From Ophiocordyceps camponoti-saundersi (nom. inval.) (lineage: Eukaryota; Ascomycota; Sordariomycetes; Hypocreales; Ophiocordycipitaceae), in the NCBI GenBank assembly GCA_003339415.1, contig PDHQ01000022.1, forward strand, positions 124,001 through 188,000: a stretch of DNA of 64,000 bases. Reading direction: 5' to 3'. Shown one piece after another: positions 54,420 to 64,000 of the stretch. The translations under genes were made by a program, and so were the position numbers. The stretch's first letter is position 1; the number at the start of each line of letters is the position of its first letter. Below the pieces are notes generated by a model, which ran no database searches, was not told the DNA's origin, and saw nothing but the letters and a program-made list of their open reading frames with translations.

Positions 54420-57153
54420 TCCCGCAGAGAGACTGAGAGGCTTGGATACGATGGTAAGTACATATGTAGGTAGGTAACTTTGGACAGGCGATCATGTGTA
54501 TAGAAGACGCTGAAACATGAATCTTCCAAGAGGTACATTTCTTTACGCACAAGCAGATGATATATACGAATGCAGATCTGTCTTTGTTTCAAGCGGAGGA
54601 CTTGTTTGTGATTGCGAGGCCGGGAGTTGCTGCACTGCGGGGGAAAAGGGGGCCACTTTTGTCAACCAGGTAAACTGATGGCCTGTATCACCTCGACTGG
54701 CCTGGATTGTACATACAATAGAGTGTCTTATCTACCTAGGTAGGTAACTTAAACCGACGGTTGAAGAATGTCTATTCTTTTGGCAGTTGGGCAGGCAGCA
54801 GCAGCAAAGGACACCGTCACAAACGCAATGGCTCCTGGCCGGAGGGTAGGAGAATGACGCCATCCCGGGACAATGTATAAACGGACACAAGGAGCCTCCC
54901 TTTCCCCCTTTTCCGGAAAGAAGAGCAAGCTGTGAGAAACTGCTGCCTGATACTTTTTAATCAAACGGTTCTCCTTCTCTATAATATGAAGAGTTAGTCG
55001 CTGTAAGCGCAAGTTGCGTAGCCGCTATGTGAATATTATAACATTAGTCGTCTCTCCTTTCTATACTTTGTGATTCTTATGTATTATAGACATTAGTAAT
55101 CCGGACATATATATGTAGTTATTTTAACATTTTACTATTTTCTTTTTCTATCTTAATATATACTTTTATAAGCTTTAAAAACTATTCCGGTATACTTATA
55201 TATAGATTTATATATAAATATTATATTATATTTTATTTATTAAGCTATTAATAAATAATAAAGATATTTTTTTTAAATTTATATATAAAATTATTTAAAT
55301 AACCTTTTAAGTTTCTAACGTTATATACTTTATATATAAAATATAAAAGATGAAATTTTTAATCATGAATTATTAATTGAGTAAAGAATGTTATAACAGC
55401 TTAGTAAGAGCTTAAAGACACCTAAATCAAGTGCAGCAGACAACTGAAGGGCGTAACTCCTGAGGAGACTGAAGTCTTCAGCTGTGACACATAGGGGATC
55501 CTTAACTGTAAGAAGGACAAGCCAAATAGCGATGCTCGAGTAGAGAGATACTATCATGACATACGGATTAAAAGGATAGAAGGGGTCCGAAGAAAGAAGG
55601 AAGGAACATAAGGAAGTTGAGAAGGTATATTCGAGGCTTCCTAAGGAGCTTACTGTTTCCTAGATGTGAAGAAGAGAAGCTCTATATACAGTGTAGGGAT
55701 GAAAATGAAGAGGAGAGGGAAGGAAAGGGAAAGAAAAAGCTAGCCGGCTATATAGAGGCTTTGTGGATCACGTGACGGCCCATCTTTGCGGGCTCTTCTC
55801 GCACCTTCCCTAACCTTGAGGGCAGTCTGTGATTCCCTGTAACAGAAACAAGAAGTCGTTTTTCGACCTGCAAACGCGTAAAAAGGAGGGGAAAAGTACG
55901 GAACCATTTGATGAAACCTGAAAAAAGCCCGTGGGTAGTTTTTCTTCCTTTCTTTTGCGCGTTTTCTCCTGCGCATGTTCGTGGTCGCTGCAAAAACAGT
56001 TGTGTAAGAAGCAGATACACACATACATAAGCTGGTTGCAAGCTAACAACCTTATCTACCTACATAGGTAGTGAGTAGGTGCCTCAGGGAGTATGTACTC
56101 TCCGCTACAACTTGGAAAGTCATTGTGATTATTCCTTCTCTGGTTTTTAACAAGTGCTGTAAAGTAATTATGAGTACGGAGTATGCGAGAACCTTTGAAA
56201 AAGATAAAACTTTTCTGTTATATAGGTACCTGCCTATCTAGGTTGTCACAGCAGCGCCCTTATAAAGCCTACCTATTTGTCTAAGCATTTCTTTATGTCA
56301 AGGTCTAGCCCTTGTGTTATATTCGGGTCATGGACCCAAACGTCAGACTTACGGATCAGCCTCACGATCAAACGATAAGGCTGCCGCTATCCGGCCTGGA
56401 GGCCTGCAGCGGAAGGATTGAATGGAACGGAACGGGAAGGACAGTCAAACGGGAAGGCAAACAGGCTCTGAAGGAAAGAGCGGTGTATATAGCTATTTAG
56501 CACGCTGGAGTGCGGCTTCCTCAGAAGCTCTCCATGCGTGATTGTTATCACATACAGCCTAGCAAATGAGCACCCCTTTGACTAGTCCCTTGACACTTTA
56601 GAGGTGCCTCCACTTTTAAGTGCTAGAGCTGCGTCTATAATAATCAAGCAGAGAGAAGAAGATGCCTGAACCCTGTGTATGTAAGTACTAACATATAGAT
56701 TCAACTGTGGACCTAGCTGATAGAAGAAGCTTCTTGTAGCTGTGCTGTAATACCTATATAAAGCTAGTTACTCAGTTTTAAAGAGTGGCTAGCAGCTGCG
56801 CTTTTAAAATAACTAAAGCCTTAAAGCTACGCGTGATTTAAAGCATCTTATACCAAGGCTAAACAAGTGTAAAAACAGGTAAAAGTAGCATTATATATAT
56901 ATAAAGCTAGAAGGAGGCTTTTAGAAATCTTTATATTTTACCTACTTAAATAAAGAAACTAAATAGTCTACTTATATTTATACTTTATTAGATTCCTAAT
57001 AATACTTATAAGTATTATATTTTATATTATAAGCTCTTTCTTACCTATTATAAGTATATCGGCAAATAGTTTTTCCGCGTCTTACCCCTCTTAGCAGATT
57101 TATAACTTTTACCTGAGATTAGAACCTAAAACACCCCTTTAGTCTTCCATAAT
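54420..57153. other. Gene-free, partly AT-rich (RIP-like) block
   Basis: 2.7 kb. Two segments, about 55020-55380 and 56860-57060, are strongly AT-rich and crowded with TATA/ATAT and TTA/TAA, quite unlike the rest of the window. Between them lies mixed sequence of moderate GC, including a TCACGTGA site at 55768. TpA excess with few CpA-rich stretches is the classic mark of repeat-induced point mutation of old transposons. No intact transposase or reverse transcriptase could be read. Confidence 0.6.
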
Positions 57154-60100
57154 ATGGCCTACCTAGAAGACTGGCAATGCGGTGAGTTTACTGTCCGTAA
57201 AGGCGCGTGCGAAGTGTCTGAGGCTTACGAAGCGCTTTGCAGGACGTTTATCGACCTGACGGGCGACGATGAGCCGCTCTCAGCACCGAGTGATGAGCCG
57301 CCGCCGGCCAAGCGCCGTCGCTCTGACGCGACACCCTTTCGGCCACGAAGCTACAAGCTTGTGCTCTCGCCGATTGCCGATCGACGCGTCGCCCCGGCCG
57401 AAAAGGTATGCAGAGAAGCTCTAAGCTGTCAGAATCTCGAGCCGAGGATAGAGATGGGCAGGGGAAAGGGCTAACGGGTCGTTTTTTAGGCGCTTAACTT
57501 TGTTATTCGCGAGGCTAACGAGGCTATACCTGAAGCACCTATCGCCCAACCTGAGGCGGTCGTTGAGCCGCAGCCGAGCGTTAAGAGAAACGCAAGATAT
57601 AAGCCCCGATGCCGGCTTAAAGAAGCTTCTGCTACCAACAAATGGTTCGGCTTGAAGGCCTTGCCTTACCTGCCGGCTAACGATCGCGACCTAATCGTCG
57701 AGGGCTCAAGGCAGCCTATCTCGTGGGCCGGCGAGTGGCCCGTCGTCTACCATGTCGATTTCTCGGCGGATGAAATCGCGCAGATGCTCTCTCACCTTTC
57801 TAAAGTCCTCGTCCAAGACCTACCCTCACACGTCCGCTGTCTCGCTGCTCTTTGCTTCCAGCACCACGTGCCGTCCCTGGTAGGCCAGCTTCTCCCTCGA
57901 CGAGGGGCCCAAGATGTGCACAACTTCTGCTCCGACCTTATGGCTGGTCGCGCGACCGATCCGCAGCAGGCTCGCACGCTATCACTCGATCTCCTTAAGG
58001 AGACGACGGGTGCGGGTAACGAGAGGCTAGAGGCGCGACAGAGCAGTCGCATATCGTCGCTGCTGCTAGCGCGAGAGTTCGAAGGCAATATCGGGTTCGG
58101 ACGCATACGACGATACGAGAACTTTCAAAACGAATTTACCAAGGCGCGAGAGGACACACTAGCGGTTATAGCCGAGTTTACTAACTGCGCGGGCGATATC
58201 TCTGCAATGTCATGGGTATCAGACGACGCCGTCCTCTGTGGTACGACTGCTCATTCAGATGCCCATAATCAGCAGTACAACAAGCCGGGCAACCTTGTTC
58301 TCGGATCTGTAACCTCCGGAACACTATGGGCGCTAGCAGACCATCGCATCCCTCGTCCGCGGGTGGAAAAGGGCGAGAACGCCAGCGAGGCTATGCGTCA
58401 GAGCCAGGACCCTTGGCTATATTGCTCCGTAGTTTCGTCCGACTATGACCCTATCCGGCATCGAGCTTATACTTCTAGCTTTGATCGGACCGTCAAGGTC
58501 TGGGAGGTCTCGGGTATGACCGTCTCTTGCATCGCGACTTGGCATCATGGCGGAAACGTCAACTTCGTGGCCGCTGCGCGCGACGGGTCGGGCCTCGTCG
58601 CTTCGGCCGCGGACGTGCCGTCGCAGGCGATACGCGTCTATCGCGTGCGAGACGACGATATCGACAGCAGCCCTTACCAAGCCGTTTCCTGCACCCGGAC
58701 AGATGCCGATAGCTCCGAATCATGGGCGTACTTCCCTGCCACGATGCAATGGGGTCTGGCCCCGGGCTCGACTAAGCTACTCGCTATCGGCTACTCGCCT
58801 CGAGGCCTGAGGACAGGGGATCACGATATACCAGAAGAGAAGCGCAATTCGGGCGAGATCATGCTTTGGGACGCCGAGCGTGGGCAACGCGTGCCGGTCT
58901 TAACGGCGACAACGTCTAACGTCTTCGAGATTATCTGGCACCCGACTATGCCACGCTTTATCGCCGCCACGTCTCCTACCCTTCCGGTGGAGTCGCAGGG
59001 CGTTCGGACCCAGATCCGTATCTTCCAGCGCGACTATAGTAGGCCCGACGGTGCCTACAGCGAGTTCCAGAAGCTTGACTGCACCGCCGCCGATATCAAC
59101 GAGCTGACCTATATGCCTAACTCGGTTCGTCATGCCTATATCACTGCTGGATGTACCGACGGCAACGTATACGTCTGGGACACGGCTCAAGGGGACGATC
59201 CAATTCACATTCTGCGCCACGGATACCCTATCGACGACTTCTCCTACGACCGGGAGAAGGAAGATACGGGTATCAAGTTTACCGCCTGGGGCGCCTCGCC
59301 CGATCGGTTCTACACTGGCTCTAGCGACGGTGTCGTGAACGTGTGGAACGTGCGTAATAAGGAGAAACCCCTTGTTCGTCGCCTGCTTGAGGCTCCAGGA
59401 CCTATCTCCGTCGGCGCCTTTTCGCCCGATCATGCGCGTCTGGCCATTGGCGACGCCACCGGTCGCCTCTTCTTCCTCTCCGTCGATAGCCGCGACGAGC
59501 ATCCAGCACATCTGGTCTCCCTCCCTGGCTGTCCCGTCCGTCGCGTCCGTCGACCGAAACCCCTTACGCCGCACCCAGAGCCGCCGCCGCCGCCGCCGCT
59601 TCCGACGACTAGGACTGTCGCTAACGCCGGCGAGAAAGCAGCATGCCTCTCTACTACTGAACCCTCATCCTCGCCAAACTCCTCTTATTCCATCGCCGCA
59701 TACGCCCGCCGCACATATCTCGACTCGGGCCAGCTCAGAATCCACGCCAACCCGGTCATAGGCGCAGTCCAGGGCACCAACTACGCGGCGACGGCCCTCT
59801 TCCGACGCGAGGCCCATCTCGACGAGGATCCCTCTGCGCCATTACTAACAGAGTACGAGCGCCTGCAGAGGGCGACCAGAGACGCGAGCGGAAGAGGCGT
59901 GACCGGCACCAGAAACACCAGTAGCGCGGGACGAAGACGCTTCCTGTTCCGCCGCCTCAAAGAAGCCGTCCCTCCCATCACCTCGACTTCTCCCGATACC
60001 ACTGACACCGACACCCCCTCTACCGTCACAACCAAATCCGCCGCCACCAGCAACGAGCGGAACAGGACCCTCCACGAAGCGAACCTGCGCCGCGACGTCG

Positions 60101-60234
60101 AAGGCCTGAGGCAACTCGCCTCCGACGTCTGGCTATCTCTATCTGCTGAGCGGGCCGTTCTCGAGGATGACGGCAGGGAGGATTGGGGCTTCGTCTTTGA
60201 GGATGAGGGGCACGGGGTGGATGGTTTTGCTTGA
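57154..60234 (+). CDS. Large WD40-repeat protein with SUMO-interaction-like motif
   Basis: The exons are 57154-57405 and 57490-60234 (998 aa). The intron starts GTATGC and ends TTTTAG. The N-terminus carries FIDLTGDDEP, matching the SUMO-interacting pattern of a hydrophobic core followed by acids, then a basic patch (AKRRRS) that may be nuclear localising. A helical region leads to a WD40 propeller with recognisable blades: AYTSSFDRTVKVWEV, GEIMLWDAERG, AGCTDGNVYVWDT, FYTGSSDGVVNVWNV, RLAIGDATGRLFFLSV. The C-terminus is Pro-rich and then charged. This suggests a nuclear scaffold, perhaps in chromatin. I cannot assign an ortholog (a RAF1/DIM-9-like protein is one option). The gene borders the AT-rich block directly. 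Confidence 0.75.
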
Positions 60235-60675
60235 TGGATCTCTTGTCTTTGTCGGTCTGTCCATCTTGGCTTTTGTACCTTGTTGAGGTGAAGTTGGCTC
60301 GGGGTCTCTATGGACCCTTATCCCTTGGCTTGTTGATGCACGATAAGCCTTGCTTTCACATGAGGAAACCTCCTGGCTGAAGGTTATATCCATGGAGACG
60401 GAAAATCTATGTGTATAGGAGAGTCTCGACACAGATGCTCCGGATTCGTTCTAGACGGCGCATGGTAAATTGATACTCGCCTGTTAACGAGCTTCCCATC
60501 TACATTAGCCAATAGACTCCATAGGCTAAGCCCCCATCTCTAACTCACCGACTCACCCACCCATCGACAACGACAAGACGCAAGACATACCATACGTACA
60601 TACACAAAAGGGGGTAAAGATATTAGGGGGAGGCGGAAGGGAGAAAGCAGAGGGTGATGGATCGGTTAAATGTTT
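60235..60675. other. Intergenic between convergent WD40 and YHM2 genes
   Basis: 441 bp of 3' flanks. I see no gene and no notable repeat. Confidence 0.5.
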
Positions 60676-61794
60676 CTAGTGTTTAGCCGTGACGGTCTCG
60701 CCCGTCAACTTTTCAACGTACGTCTTGGCCCTGTTGGATTTTTTTTTGCCCGTCAGCTCAGTCAAGACGGTGAGGCAGATCAAGGAGAGAGAGGGAAGAA
60801 TGAAACATACATGTCTCCAATAGCTACCATGCAAATGGTCTGCCAGACGCCAAGGCCAATGCGCGGCGTGACGCCACGATAAAGACCACTGATTCCGTTG
60901 TTGGAATAGATGTAGCGGAAGGTGTTGCCGACAGTCATCTTCTTGGGCCGGTTCGGATCCTCCTTCTTGCTCTGCATCTCGACGCGAATGACCTCGATGG
61001 GTTGGTTCCAAGCGCTGAGACCGCCTCCGATACCGCTGGCCAGTATCTTCTCCCAGCCGGAGAGCTTATCACCCTGACGTTTACCGGTAGCGGACCTAAT
61101 CCAACCCTCTGCCAGACGACTGAGGCCGAAGCGGCTACCCCAATTGGTCATCTGACGGATCGCGACGGCGTTGACACCCTTGTTGATGCCGCGGATACCC
61201 TCCTTGCGATAAATGTCCATGAAGGTCTGCATCGTCGATGTGGGCTTCACACCCGAAGCTGCCATCTTGTGTTTGGTAATCTCCACCGTCTTCATGCAGG
61301 TGCAGAATCCCATAGTAGCGTAGGCTTGGGCCACGCCTCCGGTGATGCCACCCAAGATTCCGCCGCCGAATTCGGACGCGCCTGCAGCCCGGGCGTAGTA
61401 TTCGGCTTCGGATGCGACGAAGAGAAGCACGGCGCCTTTGGTCGAAGCTTCGATCCAAGCCCAAGGAATAAGACCCTGATAGACTGTTTTCCCCCTCCAA
61501 TTTGCCTCTTTAGAATATTGGTTCATAGCGAGACAAAGACAGACGGATAGACATATAATAAGGAACTCTCGACTCACAGCCCAAAGCACCACCACGAGCC
61601 CAGATCCGTCCCAGAGCTGAGCCAAACCCATCACCCCGATGAGCTGCCATGGTCGTTTTGACAACCTCGAGAGGTTGACCAAGCGTCGTGACCTCGAACA
61701 TGTTGAGGCCAGCCCCAAGGAGCAAGTTGGAGAACTTGATGGGCTTCTTCTCCAGCTGCTGCGCCTTTCCAGACGACGTCATTGTCCCGACCAT
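60676..61794 (-). CDS. YHM2: Mitochondrial citrate/oxoglutarate carrier YHM2
   Basis: The exons are 61794-61578, 61483-60811 and 60730-60676, giving 314 aa, the same length as yeast Yhm2. The introns start GTGAGT and GTATGT. Three mitochondrial-carrier repeats are visible. The signature is canonical in repeat 1 (QPLEVVKTTM) and repeat 3 (QPIEVIRVEMQSK) but lacks the proline in repeat 2 (CMKTVEITKHKM), as is known for YHM2. The motif GLIPWAWIEASTKGAVLLF also fits. The carrier exchanges citrate for oxoglutarate across the inner membrane and supplies cytosolic NADPH and acetyl-CoA precursors. Citrate synthase lies next upstream on the same strand. Confidence 0.93.
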
Positions 61795-63075
61795 GGCTAT
61801 GCTTCAAAAGGATGAGAAAAGGGCCCTGACCAAGGGAGGAGGGTGCTTCTTCGCAAGATGAATTTTGGGGGTTATTTTGTGGCTTCCTCAACAGAAAAGG
61901 TAGATGAAGCTAAGGTATGGCCAGAGGTAGGAAGCAAGCAGCAGAGAAGGGGGGGCCGGGAGAGGGGAGCAGATGCTGGGGCTGACTCAGCTTAGCCGAG
62001 GGCAAGGGGAAGGGATGACGGCCCGCGTGCGGATCCGTCCGGGGCCGGAGAGCCACCGGTTTCTCTTGTGCGGAAGAAGTCAAGACGAGAAAAAGGTGAG
62101 GACTGCTATATGAAGCGCCGGGAAGAGACGGAGGAAGAATATTGTGCGTCCTATTTTCCTGTTATTTCATCATGTGTTGGATAAGAAGCTCGTCGGCACA
62201 GCTTCGCATAGCACGCTTACAAGTCTATAGAGTGCTGCCTACCTATGTATGAACAACATATATACTCTTCCGTACGGACGTATGGAGCTCCGCTCTCTTC
62301 AGGGGACACTCCCCTGTATTATAGGCGCGGACTACCCGAGCCTAATCCCCAGGTAGGCCGTAGGGGACCCAGTTCTAGGGGACCTCTCTGAGCTTCGAGT
62401 GCTAGTTGTTGGATGTAACAACCCCAACAAGGGTCCTCCTCTTCCATTCTTCTCCTTCTGGCCCACCAGAGGTCTCCGCTTAACGAACCAACAATTGACG
62501 CCCCCCACCGTCTGTTAAACCAACAAAAAGATCGAACGTCACCAATCTTTGTTTTGGCGGCGCTGAAGAGAAGGGGGTCAGAGACATGTAGACGATAGCC
62601 GTACAGCAGGTAGTGAACCAGGTCCGCAGCACGTATGTATGTATGTATATACATACGAACGCGCACACATCAATGAAGACCGGAAAGGAAGAAGAAAACC
62701 ACGGCTACCACCGAGCTACTCTCTCTCACAGTCACCAACTACCACATACGGATACAGCTCATGACACCTCTCCTCTCTACCGTTTTGTTGAGACCTCTCC
62801 TTCGTGCTACCCCCAAACCTCTTAAAGACCCGGCGCAGAGAGTTTTGCCGTGCAGACATTGACTTTTCATCTGGCGTTCCAGCCCATCTACCCTTACAGT
62901 TACAGAGAAACAATACTGCCTCATCGACAGGCACATCCTCCCCTTCCATTCCGTACGACCTCTCTCCAGAACGTACAATGTGCTGTACAGACATGAGCCG
63001 CCTGCCCGCATTGCCGGCACAAAGCGGAGTGACACAGATATTGTATAGTTCGTCAACAACACGAGAGTTGGCATC
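61795..63075. promoter_or_regulatory. YHM2 upstream region / citrate synthase 3' flank
   Basis: 1.28 kb without a convincing gene. It contains a GGGGA...TCCCC hairpin near 62299-62313 and a (TATG)n/(TATA) run near 62635-62655. Translations of open frames here look random. Confidence 0.5.
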
Positions 63076-64000
63076 TCACAACTTCTTGCAAATCTCAATC
63101 CACTTGGCCGTAGAAAACGACTTCGGCCGCTCAATCGGCGCTCCAAAAGCCCGGTCCAGAATCAGCTGCGGCAGCACGCCGATAGCGCGCGACACTCCAA
63201 ACAGGACCGTGTAATAGTTGGCCTCGGTCAAGCCGTAGTGCTGTAGCAACACGCCCGAGTGCGCGTCCACGTTGGGGTAAGGGTTCTTGGTCTTGCCGTG
63301 CTCCGTCAATACTCCAGGCGCAATCTTATACACCTGGCTGACCAGCTTGAACATGGCATCATCGGCCATTTTCTCTGCAGCACCGCCTCGTTAGCATGGA
63401 CAACTATGGTAGATGTATGGAAAAGACATTGACGGACCGAGGGCGAATTCTCGCTGAGCCATGTACCGAGGGTCCGTCTTGCGAAGAACGGCATGGCCGT
63501 AGCCGGGCACGACGCGGCCTGACCGCAGCGTTGACCACAGGTAGTCGGTGATAGCCTTGTCGCTCAGGTCGTCGCCAACCGACTTTTTCATCTCCGTCAA
63601 CCAGTTGAGGACCTCCTGGTTAGCTAGACCGTGCAGAGGGCCCGCGAGACCATTGAGCCCGGCAGCCAGCGATAGGTAGGGCGAGCTGAGGGCGCTGCCG
63701 ACGAGGTGCGTCGTATGCGCGCTGACATTGCCGCCCTCGTGGTCCGTGTGAATCGTCAGATAGAGACGCAGGAGCTCGACAAAGTCGGCATTGTCGCCAA
63801 AGCCGAGCTGGTTGGCAAAATTGAACGAGTAGTCCTTGTCGGCCTGGACAGGTGCCACCTTGCCGCCCTTGAAGACGTTCTGGTAAATGCGCGCCGCAAT
63901 ATTGGGCAGCTTGGCAATCAAGTCCATCGAATCCTCAAACGTATAGCCCCAGTAGTCCTTCTTGTTAATACCCTTGGCGTACGCCTTGGCAAAGGTCGAC
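63076..64000 (-). CDS. CIT1: Mitochondrial citrate synthase (5' partial)
   Basis: The exons are 63374-63076 and 63438 to beyond 64000; the N-terminal part lies outside the window. The intron (GTCCGT...CTGCAG) is 63 nt and phase 1. Catalytic elements are present: the His in [11 protein letters not shown], the signature [14 protein letters not shown] with the second His and an Arg, and the Asp in [27 protein letters not shown] and [17 protein letters not shown] also fit. The enzyme condenses acetyl-CoA and oxaloacetate to citrate in the TCA cycle. The C-terminus ([12 protein letters not shown]) lacks a PTS1, so this is the mitochondrial rather than the peroxisomal form. Similarity to 2-methylcitrate synthase cannot be fully excluded without the N-terminus. 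Confidence 0.92.

Noticed and set aside
55740..56049. Overlapping minus-strand ORFs of 79-97 codons beside the AT-rich block
   Set aside because: Three frames are open at once with no conserved motif; this is the expectation from low stop density, not coding.

Overview
The window is nuclear DNA from a filamentous ascomycete (Pezizomycotina). Genes are about 2 kb apart and carry many 48-90 nt introns with short GT donors, CTGAC/CTAAC branch points and CAG/TAG acceptors. Coding sequence is GC-rich, intergenic DNA is CT/GA-rich, and there is an AT-rich block that looks RIP-mutated. The gene repertoire (NUC-2/PHO81-type regulator, fungal EMC7, PMT2, heme-thiolate peroxidase) fits Sordariomycetes, probably Hypocreales; I cannot name a species. 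Exon structures were worked out by hand and every multi-exon model below was checked for reading phase.

Layout. 1-11 kb: a TPX2-like basic protein (5' end outside the window), a type-B carboxylesterase, a Ser/Pro-rich single-span protein and a 722-aa single-span protein. 11.1-14.3 kb: gene-free, with a long poly-C tract, an assembly gap and a corrupted duplicate of the flanking sequence. 14.3-22.1 kb: a DHX35-type DEAH helicase, a CUE-domain (Cue5-like) protein and the phosphate regulator PHO81/NUC-2. 22.2-33.2 kb is compact: a small membrane protein, COA1, mitoribosomal uL3m, a PITH-domain protein, RRN6, SPC25, MZT1 and a CHY/RING (Pirh2-like) E3 ligase. 33.2-34.6 kb is microsatellite-rich and gene-free. 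34.6-44.2 kb: PMT2, a Rab GTPase, a choline-transporter-like protein, a WW-domain protein and EMC7. 44.5-50.9 kb: a secreted heme-thiolate peroxidase with a 250-residue glycine-rich tail, a probable tiny gene, a small secreted protein, O-acetylhomoserine sulfhydrylase and a MARVEL protein. 52.2-54.4 kb: a peroxisomal-type long-chain acyl-CoA synthetase. 54.4-57.1 kb: AT-rich, gene-free. 57.2-64 kb: a 998-aa WD40 protein, the citrate/oxoglutarate carrier YHM2 and mitochondrial citrate synthase (cut by the window end).

Functional links. Citrate synthase and YHM2 sit next to each other on the same strand, so citrate production and export are neighbours. SPC25 and MZT1, both mitotic, lie 111 bp apart. 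The peroxidase and the small secreted protein flank a shared 1-kb region. PMT2 and EMC7 both act at the ER membrane. Otherwise this looks like ordinary core-genome synteny; no biosynthetic cluster, intact transposon, tRNA, rRNA or CRISPR was recognised.

The most unusual items are the peroxidase with its glycine-rich tail and a 24-nt microexon that carries the heme-ligand cysteine, a GC-AG intron that splits the PHO81 start codon, the corrupted duplicate at the assembly gap, and the AT-rich block next to a SUMO-interaction-motif-bearing WD40 protein.
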